Below, piece by piece: positions 17,373-29,000 of a stretch of 64,000 nucleotides of DNA. Position numbers and translations under genes: made by a program. Source of the DNA: Hormiphora californensis (Eukaryota > Ctenophora > Tentaculata > Cydippida > Pleurobrachiidae); contig CM035351.1 of assembly GCA_020137815.1 (NCBI GenBank), positions 4,175,078 to 4,239,077 of the forward strand, read 5' to 3'. Each line of letters opens with the position of its first letter. Positions within the stretch are counted from its first letter, which is position 1. The notes beneath the pieces were generated by a model that was not told where the DNA came from, did not search any database, and saw only the letters and a list, made by a program, of their open reading frames with translations.

Positions 17373-18772
17373 ACTAGTCTCGCATAAGATTGTCTTCTAT
17401 AATAGTGCAACTGCAAACTATTTAATCACAACGTTTCGGCTTCCGCCATAATCATATTGTGTAATAAGGACATCACCTCTTAAGGTGAGGTGGGGTGTGA
17501 TTACAGAGGGGTACTGGGGAGTGAGTACTGAGTAGGGGTAGATTCCCATGAAGGGAGAGGGAGAGAGGGGGTTAGTAGCAGGGGGAGTAGGGTCGGAGGG
17601 AGACTGAAGGGGAGAGGGGGAATATTGGCACTACGGGGGTTGAAGGAGGATGCAACGATGGACAGGGCTGGCTCCAGGGGGTGGTTAGAGGGGTGAGCAC
17701 TGACCACAACCCCTAAAATTCTCTGCGTGAAAATTGGTTAAAAATAATCAAACTTTTCCGGGGGCTTCGCCTCCAAACCCCCTCCGGTCGCACGTACAAA
17801 ATTTTGGGAACAGTGGTCTCCGGCCAATTCACCTCTGAAAATATTGGCATGGAGCCTAGCCCTGACGATGGGGAGGATAGGGTCCCATTACTGGCTAATG
17901 GATGGGCTTTAGACTCTAAGACCTGAAGCAAATCTTTTGAAAAGAACTCACCAGAACCAGAAGAAAATGGCCTATTTGAGGAGGGTTCTAAACGTAGAGC
18001 AGGGTAGCTTCACTCCTCTTGTGTTTGCTACTTCAGGAGGCTTCGCACCAGAGGTTAAACGAGTTCTGGAATGCGTTGGACACAAAATCTGCTCCAAGCA
18101 CCAAGAAGGACTCAGTGAGACGATGTCTTTTATGGAGGCACCCCGAATGTGTTGAGACGCGCATATCGCGACGCGCATGAGACGCGCATGCGACGCGCAC
18201 ATTGCGACGCGCACCAAATTGGTCAAATTCAAAAAATGTGAAAATGCGTTTTTAAAATTTTAAGACTTGAGGCCTCTTGGACGTTTTTGGGAGACTGATG
18301 GTGACCCATAAGGAGTCCGAGAGTGCACAGCATCGGAAAGAGACTGCACTGTGCAGTGCACGCAGCATCCAGAAGAGAACGCGCGCTTACCACGTGAAAG
18401 AGGCTAACCGCGCGAAGTAAGCAGTACTTTACCCTCAATTTTCTTCTCGCGCGTTACATAACATTCAATTTCACACACTTCTGTCTTCGGAGACTCGATG
18501 AAGAATACTGAAATCAAGGATGAGAAGATAAATGAGGCCAATCACGCATGTAGGGGACGCGGGGGCCACGTAGGCCATGGCCCCCGCAACTTTTTCGGTT
18601 GCCCATACAAAATTTGATGTTTGGACCCCCAATCATTGAATTTCACTCCCTTACACTGGTTTTCGCTAGGCTTCTCGCTAATCTTGCGAGCATGGGAACG
18701 GCTTCGGTTATCGGGGTAGACCTTTTCTATCCTCCCTAATATCGTATATCTTGCTCTCTCTTCCTGGAAATC
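17373..18772. other. repeat-derived intergenic sequence
   Basis: No gene is recognised. Around 18150-18230 lies a cluster of GACGCGCAT-type 10-bp motifs. A related block appears in reverse orientation at about 24640-24770 (GCGCGTCGCATGCGCGTC), together with similar flanking sequence. Both are therefore copies of one dispersed repeat. Confidence 0.5.
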
Positions 18773-19583
18773 CCCCCATAGGAATTTCGCGCGGAGGAAC
18801 CTGCATTCTCCAGCCTTTTCGTCACGCGAATGAAGGTGGTTATCCAAGAAAAAACTAGCTAAAGTCCTGGAGAAAACAGGCATTAGTGCAGTCATTGTCT
18901 ATTGCCGCGTTCCCCCTTTCAACTTTGTCTGGTGTATCTCAGAAAATATTTAACTTACAGACTCCCAAAAAACGGGAGGTAACATAATATTGTAGAAAAT
19001 ATAATACTATCTGGGTTTTATTTAGATTAATGCACAGATACATAGCTATAGTTAGTGACACTTGGTGTCATAATTTTCTCCCATTGTTGTAGGTATTCAC
19101 TTGACAGCTACCCCCTCTTTCTCTCCCATTCTCGCCCCTCTCCAGCCAGACAGTGTTGACAGGGGAACGCGGCAGTAGACAATGATTGCACGAATGCCTG
19201 TTTTCTCCAGGACTTTAGCTAGTTTTTTCTTGGATAACCACCTTTGGGGTCACCACACACCAAAGTTAAAATTAAAATTAAAATTTTGATTTTAAACCCG
19301 CACACACCAGCGGCCGTTAAAATTTCTCTCCCCATTCTAAAAGTAACAATCTCACGCACGATTTTGACGGTCGCGTTGGATGACAAAATTTTAACACGCC
19401 GTTAAAATCGCGCGCGAGATTGTTACTTTTAGAATGGGGGAGAGAAATTTTAACGGCCGCTGGTGTGTGCGGGTTTAAAATCAAAATTTTAATTTTAATT
19501 TTAACTTTGGTGTGTGGTGACCCTCATTCGCGTGACGAAAAGGCTGGAGAATGCAGGTTCCTCCGCGCGAAATTCCTATGGGG
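18773..19583. mobile_element. inverted-repeat element, about 150-bp arms
   Basis: The left arm, about 18773-18923, starts CCCCCATAGGAATTTCGCGC. It returns inverted at about 19150-19244 plus 19525-19583, the right arm being split by a nested insert. The centre of about 220 bp is unique. No clear target-site duplication or open reading frame was seen. Confidence 0.7.
19245..19524. mobile_element. nested 280-bp MITE with about 110-bp arms
   Basis: The ends read GGGTCACCACACACCAAAG and its complement. The arms continue through AT-rich repeats and CGGCCGTTAAAATTTCTCTC. The intact opposite arm near 18840 shows the empty site (ACCACCTTCATTCGCG in reverse complement), so the insertion is defined to within a base or two. 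Any target-site duplication is at most one or two bases. Confidence 0.8.
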
Positions 19584-19701
19584 GTCTTTGCTAACACCCA
19601 AACTATTCTTGATTTCTACCACTCTCGTCTCACTGATGACTTACCCTCTTATCTCACCGATCCATGTCTCTCTCCCACCCTTTCTCTCCCACTCCGGCCT
19701 T

Positions 19702-19786
19702 ACTCTGTCAGGCCAATGCTCTGACCACAGTTCTCGCACGCTCTTGAAGAAATGAGAGTAAGGTCAGGCCAATGCTCTGACAGGCC
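19702..19786. repeat. short dispersed repeat with two 20-bp direct copies, copy 3 (inverted)
   Basis: In reverse complement this gives the two TCAGAGCATTGGCCTGAC motifs with the CAAGAG spacer, as at 5660-5740. It is flanked by AGTAAGGCC-like inverted ends, which hints at the real termini of the family. Confidence 0.65.
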
Positions 19787-20119
19787 TTACTGGATGATTG
19801 GGTCTATGGACCATTAGTAAGCAAACCAAAAAGTCGCCGTCTTCGACTTTCGTCAATAACGACTCGTTTTGACGAAAATGGCGACTTTTTGGTATAAAAA
19901 TCAAATTTTTTTCCCCCGGGCTCAGCTGTCGCCTCGCCCAATCTATAAGAGTTTCCAATAAAAAACTCGGGTATGTCATACCACGTGACTGGTCAGTGGT
20001 CACGTGACTAAAAATTTTGGCCAAAAAATGGCCCCCACAACTTCAAAACCTCCCCTACATGCATGAGGCCAATTATATTCTTGAGTTGGTAATTGTTTTC
20101 AAACAAGATCAACACACTT

Positions 20120-20442
20120 TTGGATTATTTGAAAATTCTATATTGGAGAGAAATATTTCGTTGCTAATTTCAGACCAAAAGTGTCAAGTCAAAGTCCAGG
20201 TCTCTCCCAATCATTGGGTATGCCTGCGGTGCTTATCTCCGATTGAAGTCCTAAGCCACTCCGTGCCGAAGTACTAAACTTGCAGTCTGGGGACCAGCCC
20301 TACGTGCAAGGGAGTGTGACTTTCCAGCAGTTGCTGTACCAATTTATAGCTCGGTCAACTAGACGGCTTGCGTCGGGTCCCGAACCCGGGACCTTCTGCA
20401 TGAGAGGCGAGTGTGTTACCACTACACCACCCAGCCGCAAAA
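20120..20442 (-). mobile_element. tRNA-derived SINE
   Basis: On the minus strand, from about 20440 downward, there is a tRNA-like head. It has an A box (TAGTGGTAACACACTCG) and a B box (GGTTCGGGACC) at the right distance. The sequence resembles tRNA-Gly or tRNA-Glu (GCTGGGTGGTGTAGTGG) but has lost cloverleaf pairing at the 3' acceptor. A body of about 230 bp follows (through GTACTTCGGCACGGAG and AATCGGAGATAAGCACC). These are the features of a SINE transcribed by RNA polymerase III. It is unlikely to be a functional tRNA gene, since the acceptor and T stems are not complementary to the 5' end. Confidence 0.7.
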
Positions 20443-20780
20443 AGTGTGTCGGAAGAATATAACACATATTCATTTCGTTTCCATTAAGTTTCAGTGTACA
20501 TATAAAAACAATATTGTTAAATGTTAGATTTACAACAGTTTGTTTTGCATTGACTACGTAATTGAACTGTAATTATATTTGATTCAACGCTCAAAAGGAA
20601 AAGCTAAACATTTTTTGACAATATATATTGCCAAATGCAACCATCATTACCAAGTTATCAATGATCACGAGATAGAAAGTGAGCATTGAATAATTAAGAA
20701 AAATCACGTACGAGTTTCACGACCAAAGACGGTCACTGTCTTTCCTCCATTACCTCTACCTACTCCCACTTTAAAAGATA

Positions 20781-20858
20781 ATGTTCAACTTATTCCGGGC
20801 CGTGTTATTGATTCCGGTATTTCTCTTTCAATCATGTTTCGCCCTGAGCTGTGTGCAA
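20781..20858 (+). CDS. possible first exon encoding a signal peptide (weak)
   Basis: An ATG opens 26 codons (MFNLFRAVLLIPVFLFQSCF...) that look like a secretion signal, and the exon ends exactly at CAA before GTAAGG. No continuing exon is recognised downstream, because the next kilobase is microsatellite and LINE debris. It may be an orphaned first exon or a chance frame. Confidence 0.25.
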
Positions 20859-21245
20859 GTAAGGACATCTCACTCATTTATCTCCTCCACATATGATATC
20901 TCCCAACGTGTCAAATCCAGAACTTCCAGTGTTAGTTTCATCTTTTCCTCATCAAACTGATGGAGGAAGGGATATTTAATTGATTGAGAAGGAGGGGTTA
21001 GTTGATCAACATAACAATAATGGGAGATGGCTTGTAAAAATCAGGAAATAATAAAGAAGTCGTAGTGTAAGAGGTGAGTGTAAATCATGTTGGGAAGGGC
21101 GTTTGATCGTTAAAAAAACCTAGCTTGGCAAAAAACCCTTAACCCATGTATGCACTGCCTCACTGGATTTCTTATGTATTAAAAAACATTGATTCTGACA
21201 CTGATTTCCGGTTAAGAGGGGGCGTTGCTGTAGAGACGATGTTGG

Positions 21246-21776
21246 TCAAAGGAAGGAAGGAAGGAAAGAAGGAAGGAAGGAAAGAAGGAAGGAAGGAAGG
21301 AAGGAAGGAAGGAAGGAAGGAAGGAAGGAAGGAAGGAAGGAAGGAAGGAAGGAAGGAAGGAAGGAAGGAAGGAAGGAAGGAAGGAAGGAAGGAAGGAAGG
21401 AAGGAAGGAAGGAAGGAAGGAAGGATGGGATGGAAGGGAAGGGAAGGGAAGGGAAGGGAAGGGAAGGGAAGGGAAGGAAGGGAAGGGAAGGGAAGGGAAG
21501 GGAAGGGAAGGGAAGGGAAGGGAAGGGAAGGGAAGGGAAGGGAAGGGAAGGGAAGGGAAGGGAAGGGAAGGGAAGGGAAGGGAAGGGAAGGGAAGGGAAG
21601 GGAAGGGAAGGGAAGGGAAGGGAAGGGAAGGGAAGGGAAGGGAAGGGAAGGGAAGGGAAGGGAAGGGAAGGGAAGGGAAGGGAAGGGAAGGGAAGGGAAG
21701 GGAAGGGAAGGGAAGGGAAGGGAAGGGAAGGGAAGGGAAGGGAAGGGAAGGGAAGGGAAGGGAAGGGAAGGGAAGG
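21246..21776. repeat. compound microsatellite (AAGG)n then (AAGGG)n
   Basis: About 180 bp of nearly perfect GGAA tetranucleotide repeats (21246-21425) pass through GGATGGGATGG into about 340 bp of nearly perfect GGGAA pentanucleotide repeats (21434-21776). The tract is purine-only on one strand. The Lys-Glu-Gly frames across it are spurious. Confidence 0.95.
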
Positions 21777-22133
21777 ATTGATAATCACGACGACCAAGGA
21801 GGAGGAAAACAAACAGAATGATGCTGTTATGGAGAAGCTGCGAGTACATCCTGATGCCAGCAGGTTGGTGAAAGGTTTGCTGAAGGCCTACAACGTCAAA
21901 GTTAAGTACAACACCAACGTGAAAAACTTGTTGAAGGCCAAGGACGAAACCCTCCATGCAACTACTGAGTTCCTTGGAGGTAAACCTCTAAACGATGCAG
22001 GCCAGCCTATGTACAGGTCACGAGAAACTCTAGTTGACTGGATAATAATGGCTATCGAGGGAATGTTTCCACACATCCCCACCCAAGGTTTGGCTCCATT
22101 GCAACCTATTCTCGCTCCGCACTGACCTAGCAC
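21777..22133 (+). pseudogene. orphan open frame, possibly retroelement-derived
   Basis: Beyond the microsatellite an open frame of about 115 codons ends at 22125 (KEEENKQNDAVMEKL..., SRETLVDWIIMAIEGMFPHI). It has normal amino-acid composition but no start of its own. It lies next to a LINE fragment on the same strand, so it may be the remnant of a retroelement ORF. I do not recognise a domain. Confidence 0.3.
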
Positions 22134-22499
22134 TACTCAAATGTCAATTACCGCCCCATTTCGCATCGTGATGAATCGGCGGGTATTTTCCCATGCTCAC
22201 AAGGCCATGACGATTCACCCAGTACCCGCAGATTGTCCCAGGACCGAGTAGGAGCTTGCAGCCAGGTCTTTAAAGAATTGTCCATGTTTAGAGTCAATTT
22301 TGACCCACTATTCCTCAAATGCTGATACTCGCGGGTATTTTCCGTAAAACTAGAGACAATTATATGCCAGGGGCAACAAACGAGATGCAAATCGGTTCAG
22401 TAGTTCCTTGCAGCCAGGTCTTTGAAAAAGTTTGCTCTAAAATCAATAACGGGCCGGAGGCCAAGATGTGAGATCGATCTCGGTCGCTGCGCGACCTCG

Positions 22500-22850
22500 A
22501 TCTCACTCAGGCATCAATGTGGCCAAACCCAAGGTGAGGTCAGCGGAAGGCAAGGTAAGGTCAGAGGAGCTGACCGACATTACCTTCACACCGGCAGATA
22601 TTGAGGAAGCGCTTGCAGAATTGAAACCACACTCAGCGTATTCCGGAGGAGTTGAAGAGACAGCAGATAGCCCCTATCTTCAAGAAAGGAAACAAAAGTA
22701 TAGCTGAGAACTACCGACCGGTAGCACTGACCAGCCACGTGACCAAAACCTTCGAACGAGTGGTGCGCAAGGAGATAACTGAATTTGTTGAGTGGCAAGG
22801 TATTCTAAACAACGAACAACACGGAATACGGATTCAGATCAGGACGTAGC
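22500..22850 (+). pseudogene. LINE reverse transcriptase fragment (broken)
   Basis: Two frames encode adjacent parts of a non-LTR reverse transcriptase. The first has FTPADIEEALAELKPHSAYS; the second has IAPIFKKGNKSIAENYRPVA, followed by SHVTKTFERVVRKEI and LNNEQHGIR. These match the fingers motifs of jockey/CR1-type enzymes (PxxKxGxxxxxxNYRPVxL...). A frameshift separates them and the catalytic palm is missing. Confidence 0.75.
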
Positions 22851-22862
22851 TGCCTTACTCGA

Positions 22863-23275
22863 CTATTTGAACACTATGATGCAATCCTGGAGGACCTCAA
22901 CCAAGGGAGTGAAGTAGATGGTTTTAAAGTTGATCCTTTCACTCACTGGTAGGAAATGTAGTGCCTTACGCAACGTCGTTGTGCCTTGCCACCTCCTCTG
23001 TCCGAAAATGAATCTAGCTGCCGCATTTTGTACCTTTTGTAACTCAGCAACATTCCGTTTAGTCATCCCAGACATCAGAGAATTGCAGTAGTCTATTTTT
23101 GAATGAACTAAGCTGCATACCAATATTGTCCTAAGCTTCCGAGATAGCTTTCCAACTATGGCACTATCCAAATCACTCCGGCCCATATCAACTGGAAATT
23201 CTTCCACGGGAAGTGGAAAGTCCTTAACCGTAACCTTAGAGCCTAAGATGTAAATGTAAATGTAAATGTAAATGT
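22863..23275 (-). pseudogene. 3' end of a LINE ORF2, minus strand
   Basis: An open frame at 23207-22863 contains SLVHSKIDYCNSLMSGM and ELQKVQNAAARFIFG, the conserved thumb/connection region near the C-terminus of jockey/CR1-type ORF2 proteins. It abuts the oppositely oriented fragment at 22850. A (TTTACA)n-type tail lies at 23248-23272 on the minus-strand 5' side and probably marks the 3' end of the element at 23416-24381. Confidence 0.7.
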
Positions 23276-23415
23276 AATATAATCATTTATATATACCACT
23301 TTATAGTGTAAAATATTGGAGCATGCATACTAGCCAACGCTCTACACACTCCTCACTTTCAAAAGTGGTACAGATACAAAACATGAGCATACATAAATAG
23401 TTAATTTGTAGGGAA

Positions 23416-24381
23416 CTATCCCACTTGGATAACATTATTGCGGATGAAATAACAGCCGTCTGGATCTTCTAATCGTAACCGTTTCAAAGTGGACCTGAGA
23501 GCTTTTTGCTCCTTCAGTTCAGAGGGCGTTAGGTCCGGAGAGAGATAAACAGCCGAAAACTGTTTGGAGTCCTTGAGGTTTCGTGCTTTTTTGAGCAGCG
23601 CCAGGAGAGTCGATCTCTTCTCCAGTGATACTAAGAGCGGTCTAGGGCGCTTCTCGTTTCTTTCCCCGATGCGTTTCGTCGTTGTCACCTTTGGTTTCTC
23701 TTGCAATTCCTCAAACAGTTCGTCCAAAGTAGTTTTAGCTACTCTATCCGTTGTTTCTGGAAGACCAAACACAACCAGGTTCTTCTCTCTTCCGGGCTGT
23801 TGGACGGGAGTAGGGTGATGTAAAGGTGGCAGTTTTCCCAATTTGGGGGAGGTTGCAGCACAATTCTGTGCAAGAACAGTAGAGTAGGCTTTCACATTCT
23901 GCACCGATGCTGTCACTGTACTGAGTTGTTGGTTCTGTTGGTTGATAACCGTTTGCTGAAGCTCGATCACGCTAACCCGATGACGGTCAAGTTCTTCTTT
24001 GCATTCACGCAGCTGCTTCTCGAGGTTTTCCACGCTGATAACAGTTTTAAAATTGTTCATTGTTGCTCGGGCAAGTTTCATACTGGAGAGGAAAATACGC
24101 GAAGTAGCCTCAATTGTTTCACTCGTAGTTCGGTCCTTGAGACAATGTCTAAAATACGAACCCCAGTGCTTGCAAGGCGAAGCTACTTTGTCGTTGGTTA
24201 ACGTTGAATCAGGTGCAGTTTGGATCTGTTTATAACATTGATTAAACTGAGCTAGGGTGATACTCATCGTGTTGGGATCATCAGTCGAATTCAACCGGTA
24301 AACTTCAGAAACAAAGTTATCTACTGTCTCTTTCAATTGTTTTATCATAGGGTTATCACCCTCGTACTTCGTTTCCGACAT
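23416..24381 (-). mobile_element. LINE ORF1-like protein, 321 aa
   Basis: An uninterrupted 321-codon frame. The N-terminal half is helical, with a predicted coiled coil at about 120-170. A Pro-rich linker (LPPLHHPTPVQQPG) leads to an RNA-binding-type module starting KNLVVFGLPET and ending GCYFIRNNVIQVG. This layout is that of ORF1 proteins of CR1/L2-like retrotransposons. The frame is intact, but ORF2 is deleted: a hexanucleotide tail follows within about 150 bp. An internally deleted LINE is the best explanation. Confidence 0.65.
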
Positions 24382-26081
24382 TAACAGCGTTTCGTCTTCC
24401 TGCCCTTTGGGGCGGTTACATCAGATTCATCTTCCTGCTCAATAAATAGTTTTACGTTGTAGTTGATGAAAGTTTGAAAGATTGTGCGATGCGGACAAGA
24501 AGTGACAGAGTTATTGCCAAAAAAGTCAAAATTTGACCATAAAAGGGATTTTGCTCCACCGTTATTCAACTTATTTTCGATCGCAAGCATGCCGTAAGTC
24601 AAACAAAAACGATTTTGAAACTTTTGGAGACAAAATTTTTTTCAACTTTTTTGGCAGGTTCACTCGAAATTCAAAACAGGGTGCGCGTCGCAATGCCAAA
24701 ATGCGCGTCGCATGCGCGTCGCATTATGCGCGTCTCAACACAGTGTCTCGCCTCCATAAGACAAAAGCTCAGATTTAGCCTGTTGAGATCAACCTTAGTA
24801 GCATTGAGGGGCACTAAGAGGCGTGTGGTACCATTTATGCCGAGCGAAATTGATTTCAGAGTGACGTAATTTATTCTGTGTTTACCTTTATAAATCGCTA
24901 GGGACGTGCGTGGTGTACCAGGAGTGGTGAATTATGCAGCCATTCTTTATTGTGTCTCTACCTCTTTTCTCCGTGTCCTAACACAATATACCTATGGTAC
25001 ACCCGCACACGTGTTCCTTTTTCTTTGAAAAAAAACTCAGAAACTCAAACTTTTTTTGAAAATCAGATGAATACTGCTCAGTTGCGCGGCGCAACTTTGG
25101 CAGCGGAATCACGAAAAACAACGCGTCGGGACCTCAGGCGGCGGATACTGCGTCGCGATGTTCAATTGTATTTAAAAATCGCGGGAAAACGTTAAAATCT
25201 GGGTGCCTTTCACTGCTAACAATTCGTAGTTTTGGCGCGCGCGACGGGTTAGGGCTATCCGTTAGGGTCTGGTTAGGGTTTGGTTTGGGGTTATCGGTTA
25301 GGGCCATCGATTCTCTAACTGATACCGTTTAGTTTACTCAAATCGGCCATGTGGTTCCATGGCTATAGCCGTTTGAAAAAAGTCGGTCTAAGTATACTCT
25401 TTTGGTAGCGCGCACCTGTAAACAGGCTGCAAGGCACCCAGATTATAATCGCGCCCAAAATCGCGAGTTTTTTTAAAAATTTTGGAAGCGAACTTTTAAA
25501 AAGTTTTAAAAAAAGAAAATCGTTCAAAAATGCCCAAAAAAAAATGAAATCGAGACACTTTGAAGTCTTACTCAAGCCATGCAGTAACCTCTTTTTACAT
25601 TCTCACCGTCTCTATAAATTTTGAAGACTTACTTGTTGACGAAAAATTGCCTGGTGAAATTGAAAATCGCCTGTGATCTGTGATCTGTCATATGTGATCT
25701 GGGGGCAGAGCAATCTTGTTAGTTGTTGTTCCATCATTTAATATGGGCAATGGAAAACGGACAATAAATAGCAAATGCGTGTTTACATTTAGTATTTAGA
25801 TCAGCGTTTCTGGGCACTTGCATCCAGTTTATGTGATCTGGCTTCGGCGGAATTTGGTTTGCTTCATTTTCTTGTCAGTAGCTTTAAACGCTCGTGTACA
25901 CAAGTTTTTGGACAAGTGTATGCTCGTGTACGGCCAGTTAAACAGGGAGTTTGATGTAGAGCTGTAGCATGTATTTGACATGTATTTGGTACTCATGCGT
26001 CGAGATTTTTTAAATTTTTGGCCGTCTGGCGTCGAATGTGAATTTTATTACCTTTCTAAATACATCCAACTGTTTCAAGGT
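24382..26081. other. repeat-rich intergenic region upstream of ATP6V1H
   Basis: Contains the LINE 5' region, the inverted relative of the 18.1-kb GCGCGTC repeat (24640-24770), and a degenerate TTAGGG-bearing stretch at 25245-25307. The last few hundred bases should include the ATP6V1H promoter. I see no defined promoter element. Confidence 0.45.
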
Positions 26082-29000
26082 ATGGCGTTGGTTCAGGGGA
26101 TAGACACAGATGTGGTTATTGGAGTGACTGATACTCTGACAGAGCGATCCTCCATTATACGAGATGAGGCGGTCATGTGGCAGCCTTTATTAAGAAGTGC
26201 AGTGATCAAGGAACATGATTACAGCGTGAGTGTTGTTTTTTTGTGTTCATTTATAGTCCTAGGCATTTGAGTCAAATACAGGAATTTTTAGATAACCATG
26301 CGAGACCTTCACTAAAAGTAGGCTATAGGTCCCTAGAATCACCAAAAAAAAGTTTACCACTTAAACTTCCCCAGAACATCTCTTAATTTGGCGTTGATTG
26401 GGTCTAATTGGCTAATAATGAATTCAAAATTCAAAATCGTCGTAGAAGGTCGTAATTGGTCGCAATCGTTCAGAAATATTATTCTCATCATCTTTAAATC
26501 ATGATAGTGACCCAATTATGTAAAATTGGTGCCTAATTTGGCGTTAATTGGGTCAAATTGGGTCTAAATTGGGCAAAAATTCAAAATCGTTGTAGACGGT
26601 CGTGGTTGGTCGCAATCGTTCACAAATATCATTCTTATCACCTTTAAAACATATTAGTGACTCAGCTCTGCCAAATTGATGCGTAATTGGTCCTAATTGG
26701 GCCTAATTGGCTAAAAGTTACGCTTTTTAATGTTAGAACAAGAACGACAATTTTCACCCTGACTGGGGAAACAATTTGGAACATCAAAATTCCTTCAGCA
26801 ACGTGTCCCTAAGGGTCTTCTGGAGCACCTCTGAGCTTTGTTAATTGCGGGTTGATGGGCAACATGGTCATTTCCGGGTGTGTGCCACTTCAGGCAGAGC
26901 CCAATATTGTAAATAATTTAAGAATTGGAGTAGAGATAAAAATGAGGATACTAAAGTGTGTTATAGCGTCCTCGCATTAGTGGGGGTAGACACTAGACAC
27001 CCATGAAAAGTTCCTATCTCATTTGATTAATTAGATAATTGGATAATTAGATTTATGCATATCCGTGTTTCAGCTGTTATATTGCTTACACAGTTCATAC
27101 TATGACCGACCATGTTATGTGGCTTAGATCAGACCTGTGAATGATCCTGAGGCCCTACTTGATACCCCTCATACCCTGCTACTAGCAGGCTGCTAGATGC
27201 CTTTCAGATGTTGCATTCACAGGTCTGATCTAAGCCACATAACATGGTCGGTCATAGTATGAACTGTGTAAGCAATATAACAATTAACAGCTGAAACACG
27301 GATATGCATAAATCTAATTATCCAATTATCTAATTAATCAAATGAGATAGGAACTTTTCATGGGTGTCTAGTGTCTACCCCCACTAATGCGAGGACGCTA
27401 TAACACACTTTAGTATCCTCATTTTTATCTCTACTCCAATTCTTAAATTATTTACAATATTGGGCTCTGCCTGAAGTGGCACACACCCGGAAATGACCAT
27501 GTTGCCCATCAACCCGCAATTAACAAAGCTCAGAGGTGCTCCAGAAGACCCTTAGGGACACGTTGCTGAAGGAATTTTGATGTTCCAAATTGTTTCCCCA
27601 GTCAGGGTGAAAATTGTCGTTCTTGTTCTAACATTAAAAAGCGTAACTTTTAGCCAATTAGGCCCAATTAGGACCAATTACGCATCAATTTGGCAGAGCT
27701 GAGTCACTAATATGTTTTAAAGGTGATAAGAATGATATTTGTGAACGATTGCGACCAACCACGACCGTCTACAACGATTTTGAATTTTTGCCCAATTTAG
27801 ACCCAATTTGACCCAATTAACGCCAAATTAGGCACCAATTTTACATAATTGGGTCACTATCATGATTTAAAGATGATGAGAATAATATTTCTGAACGATT
27901 GCGACCAATTACGACCTTCTACGACGATTTTGAATTCATTATTAGCCAATTAGACCCAATTAACGCCAAATTAAGAGATGTTCTTGGGACCTATAGCCTA
28001 CTTTTAGTGAAGGTCTCGCATGGTTATCTAAAAATTCCTGAAACGGGCACTTTCTTACGCAAATGCCTAGGACTATTAATCCTCTTTTTTTTGTACAGAC
28101 AATTTGCCTAGCTCGACCCCTTTTCGCTAACTCCGCGGGTTATGACATAACAACAGAGAATAGGGATGGAGCGTACCTATGTGAGTGTGGTGTAGATGGG
28201 GGAGAGTGGGGACAAGAGATACGTGACCCTGCTCTATCGTAGCACACAGCTATCCGCACAGCTACTGTGACAAGATCTGTTGTGTTTTGTTGAGTTCTAG
28301 CCCATCATGGTGAGAGGTGATAGAGCATAACAAGTTATACCACGCATGTTTCAGATCGTTGCGGCTTACGACCAGATGAACAGTGAACAGAAAATAGCAC
28401 ATCTACATAAAAATGGGTTGAACGTTGTTCGAACACTCGTCAATTTGACTGTGTCTATTAGCAATGAAAAGGTTTGTACATCTCAAATTTGCACTAGGAC
28501 ACCTGTTTATTGATTTATAATCCTTAGTTCCTCATTCCCCCCATGATGTCTCATGAGACTTACCTGTGCAGCAGGAACCGACCGAAACAAGTAAACAACC
28601 AATCAGAACTCGTTATTTAGGTCACGTGACTGGTTATCAGTGACTGGTTACCAATCAGGGACCAGTATTTCCTGATTCAGTCGGTTCCTGATGTGCAGCA
28701 GTGTGAACTCAGATTAGTAATCCAAATATTCCCCCAAATAATATTCCCCCCCATCCCAGATCCTCTCGCACGTGCTGGTTCTTGTTAATGATGTCCTAGC
28801 AGACAAGGACAATATCAGGTACTTTGAAGAGGTTGAAACAGAGAAGAGTGAAGATGGGAAATCACTGAGCGCTTGGGAACCTTTTCTAAATCTGTTGAAC
28901 CGAACGGATGTGTTTATCGTGAATATGTCCAGTCTCATCCTTGCAAAGGTAAAACATAAGGAATTCAATGGTTGTGGTAAATATTACCCCCCCCCCCCCA

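Noticed and set aside
20343-20440. Functional tRNA gene on the minus strand
   Set aside because: Pol III boxes are good, but the acceptor and T stems do not pair and a SINE-like body follows.
21146-22125. Long Lys-Glu-Gly frames on + and Pro-Ser-Leu frames on -
   Set aside because: They come from the AAGG/AAGGG microsatellite; only the part after 21777 has ordinary composition.
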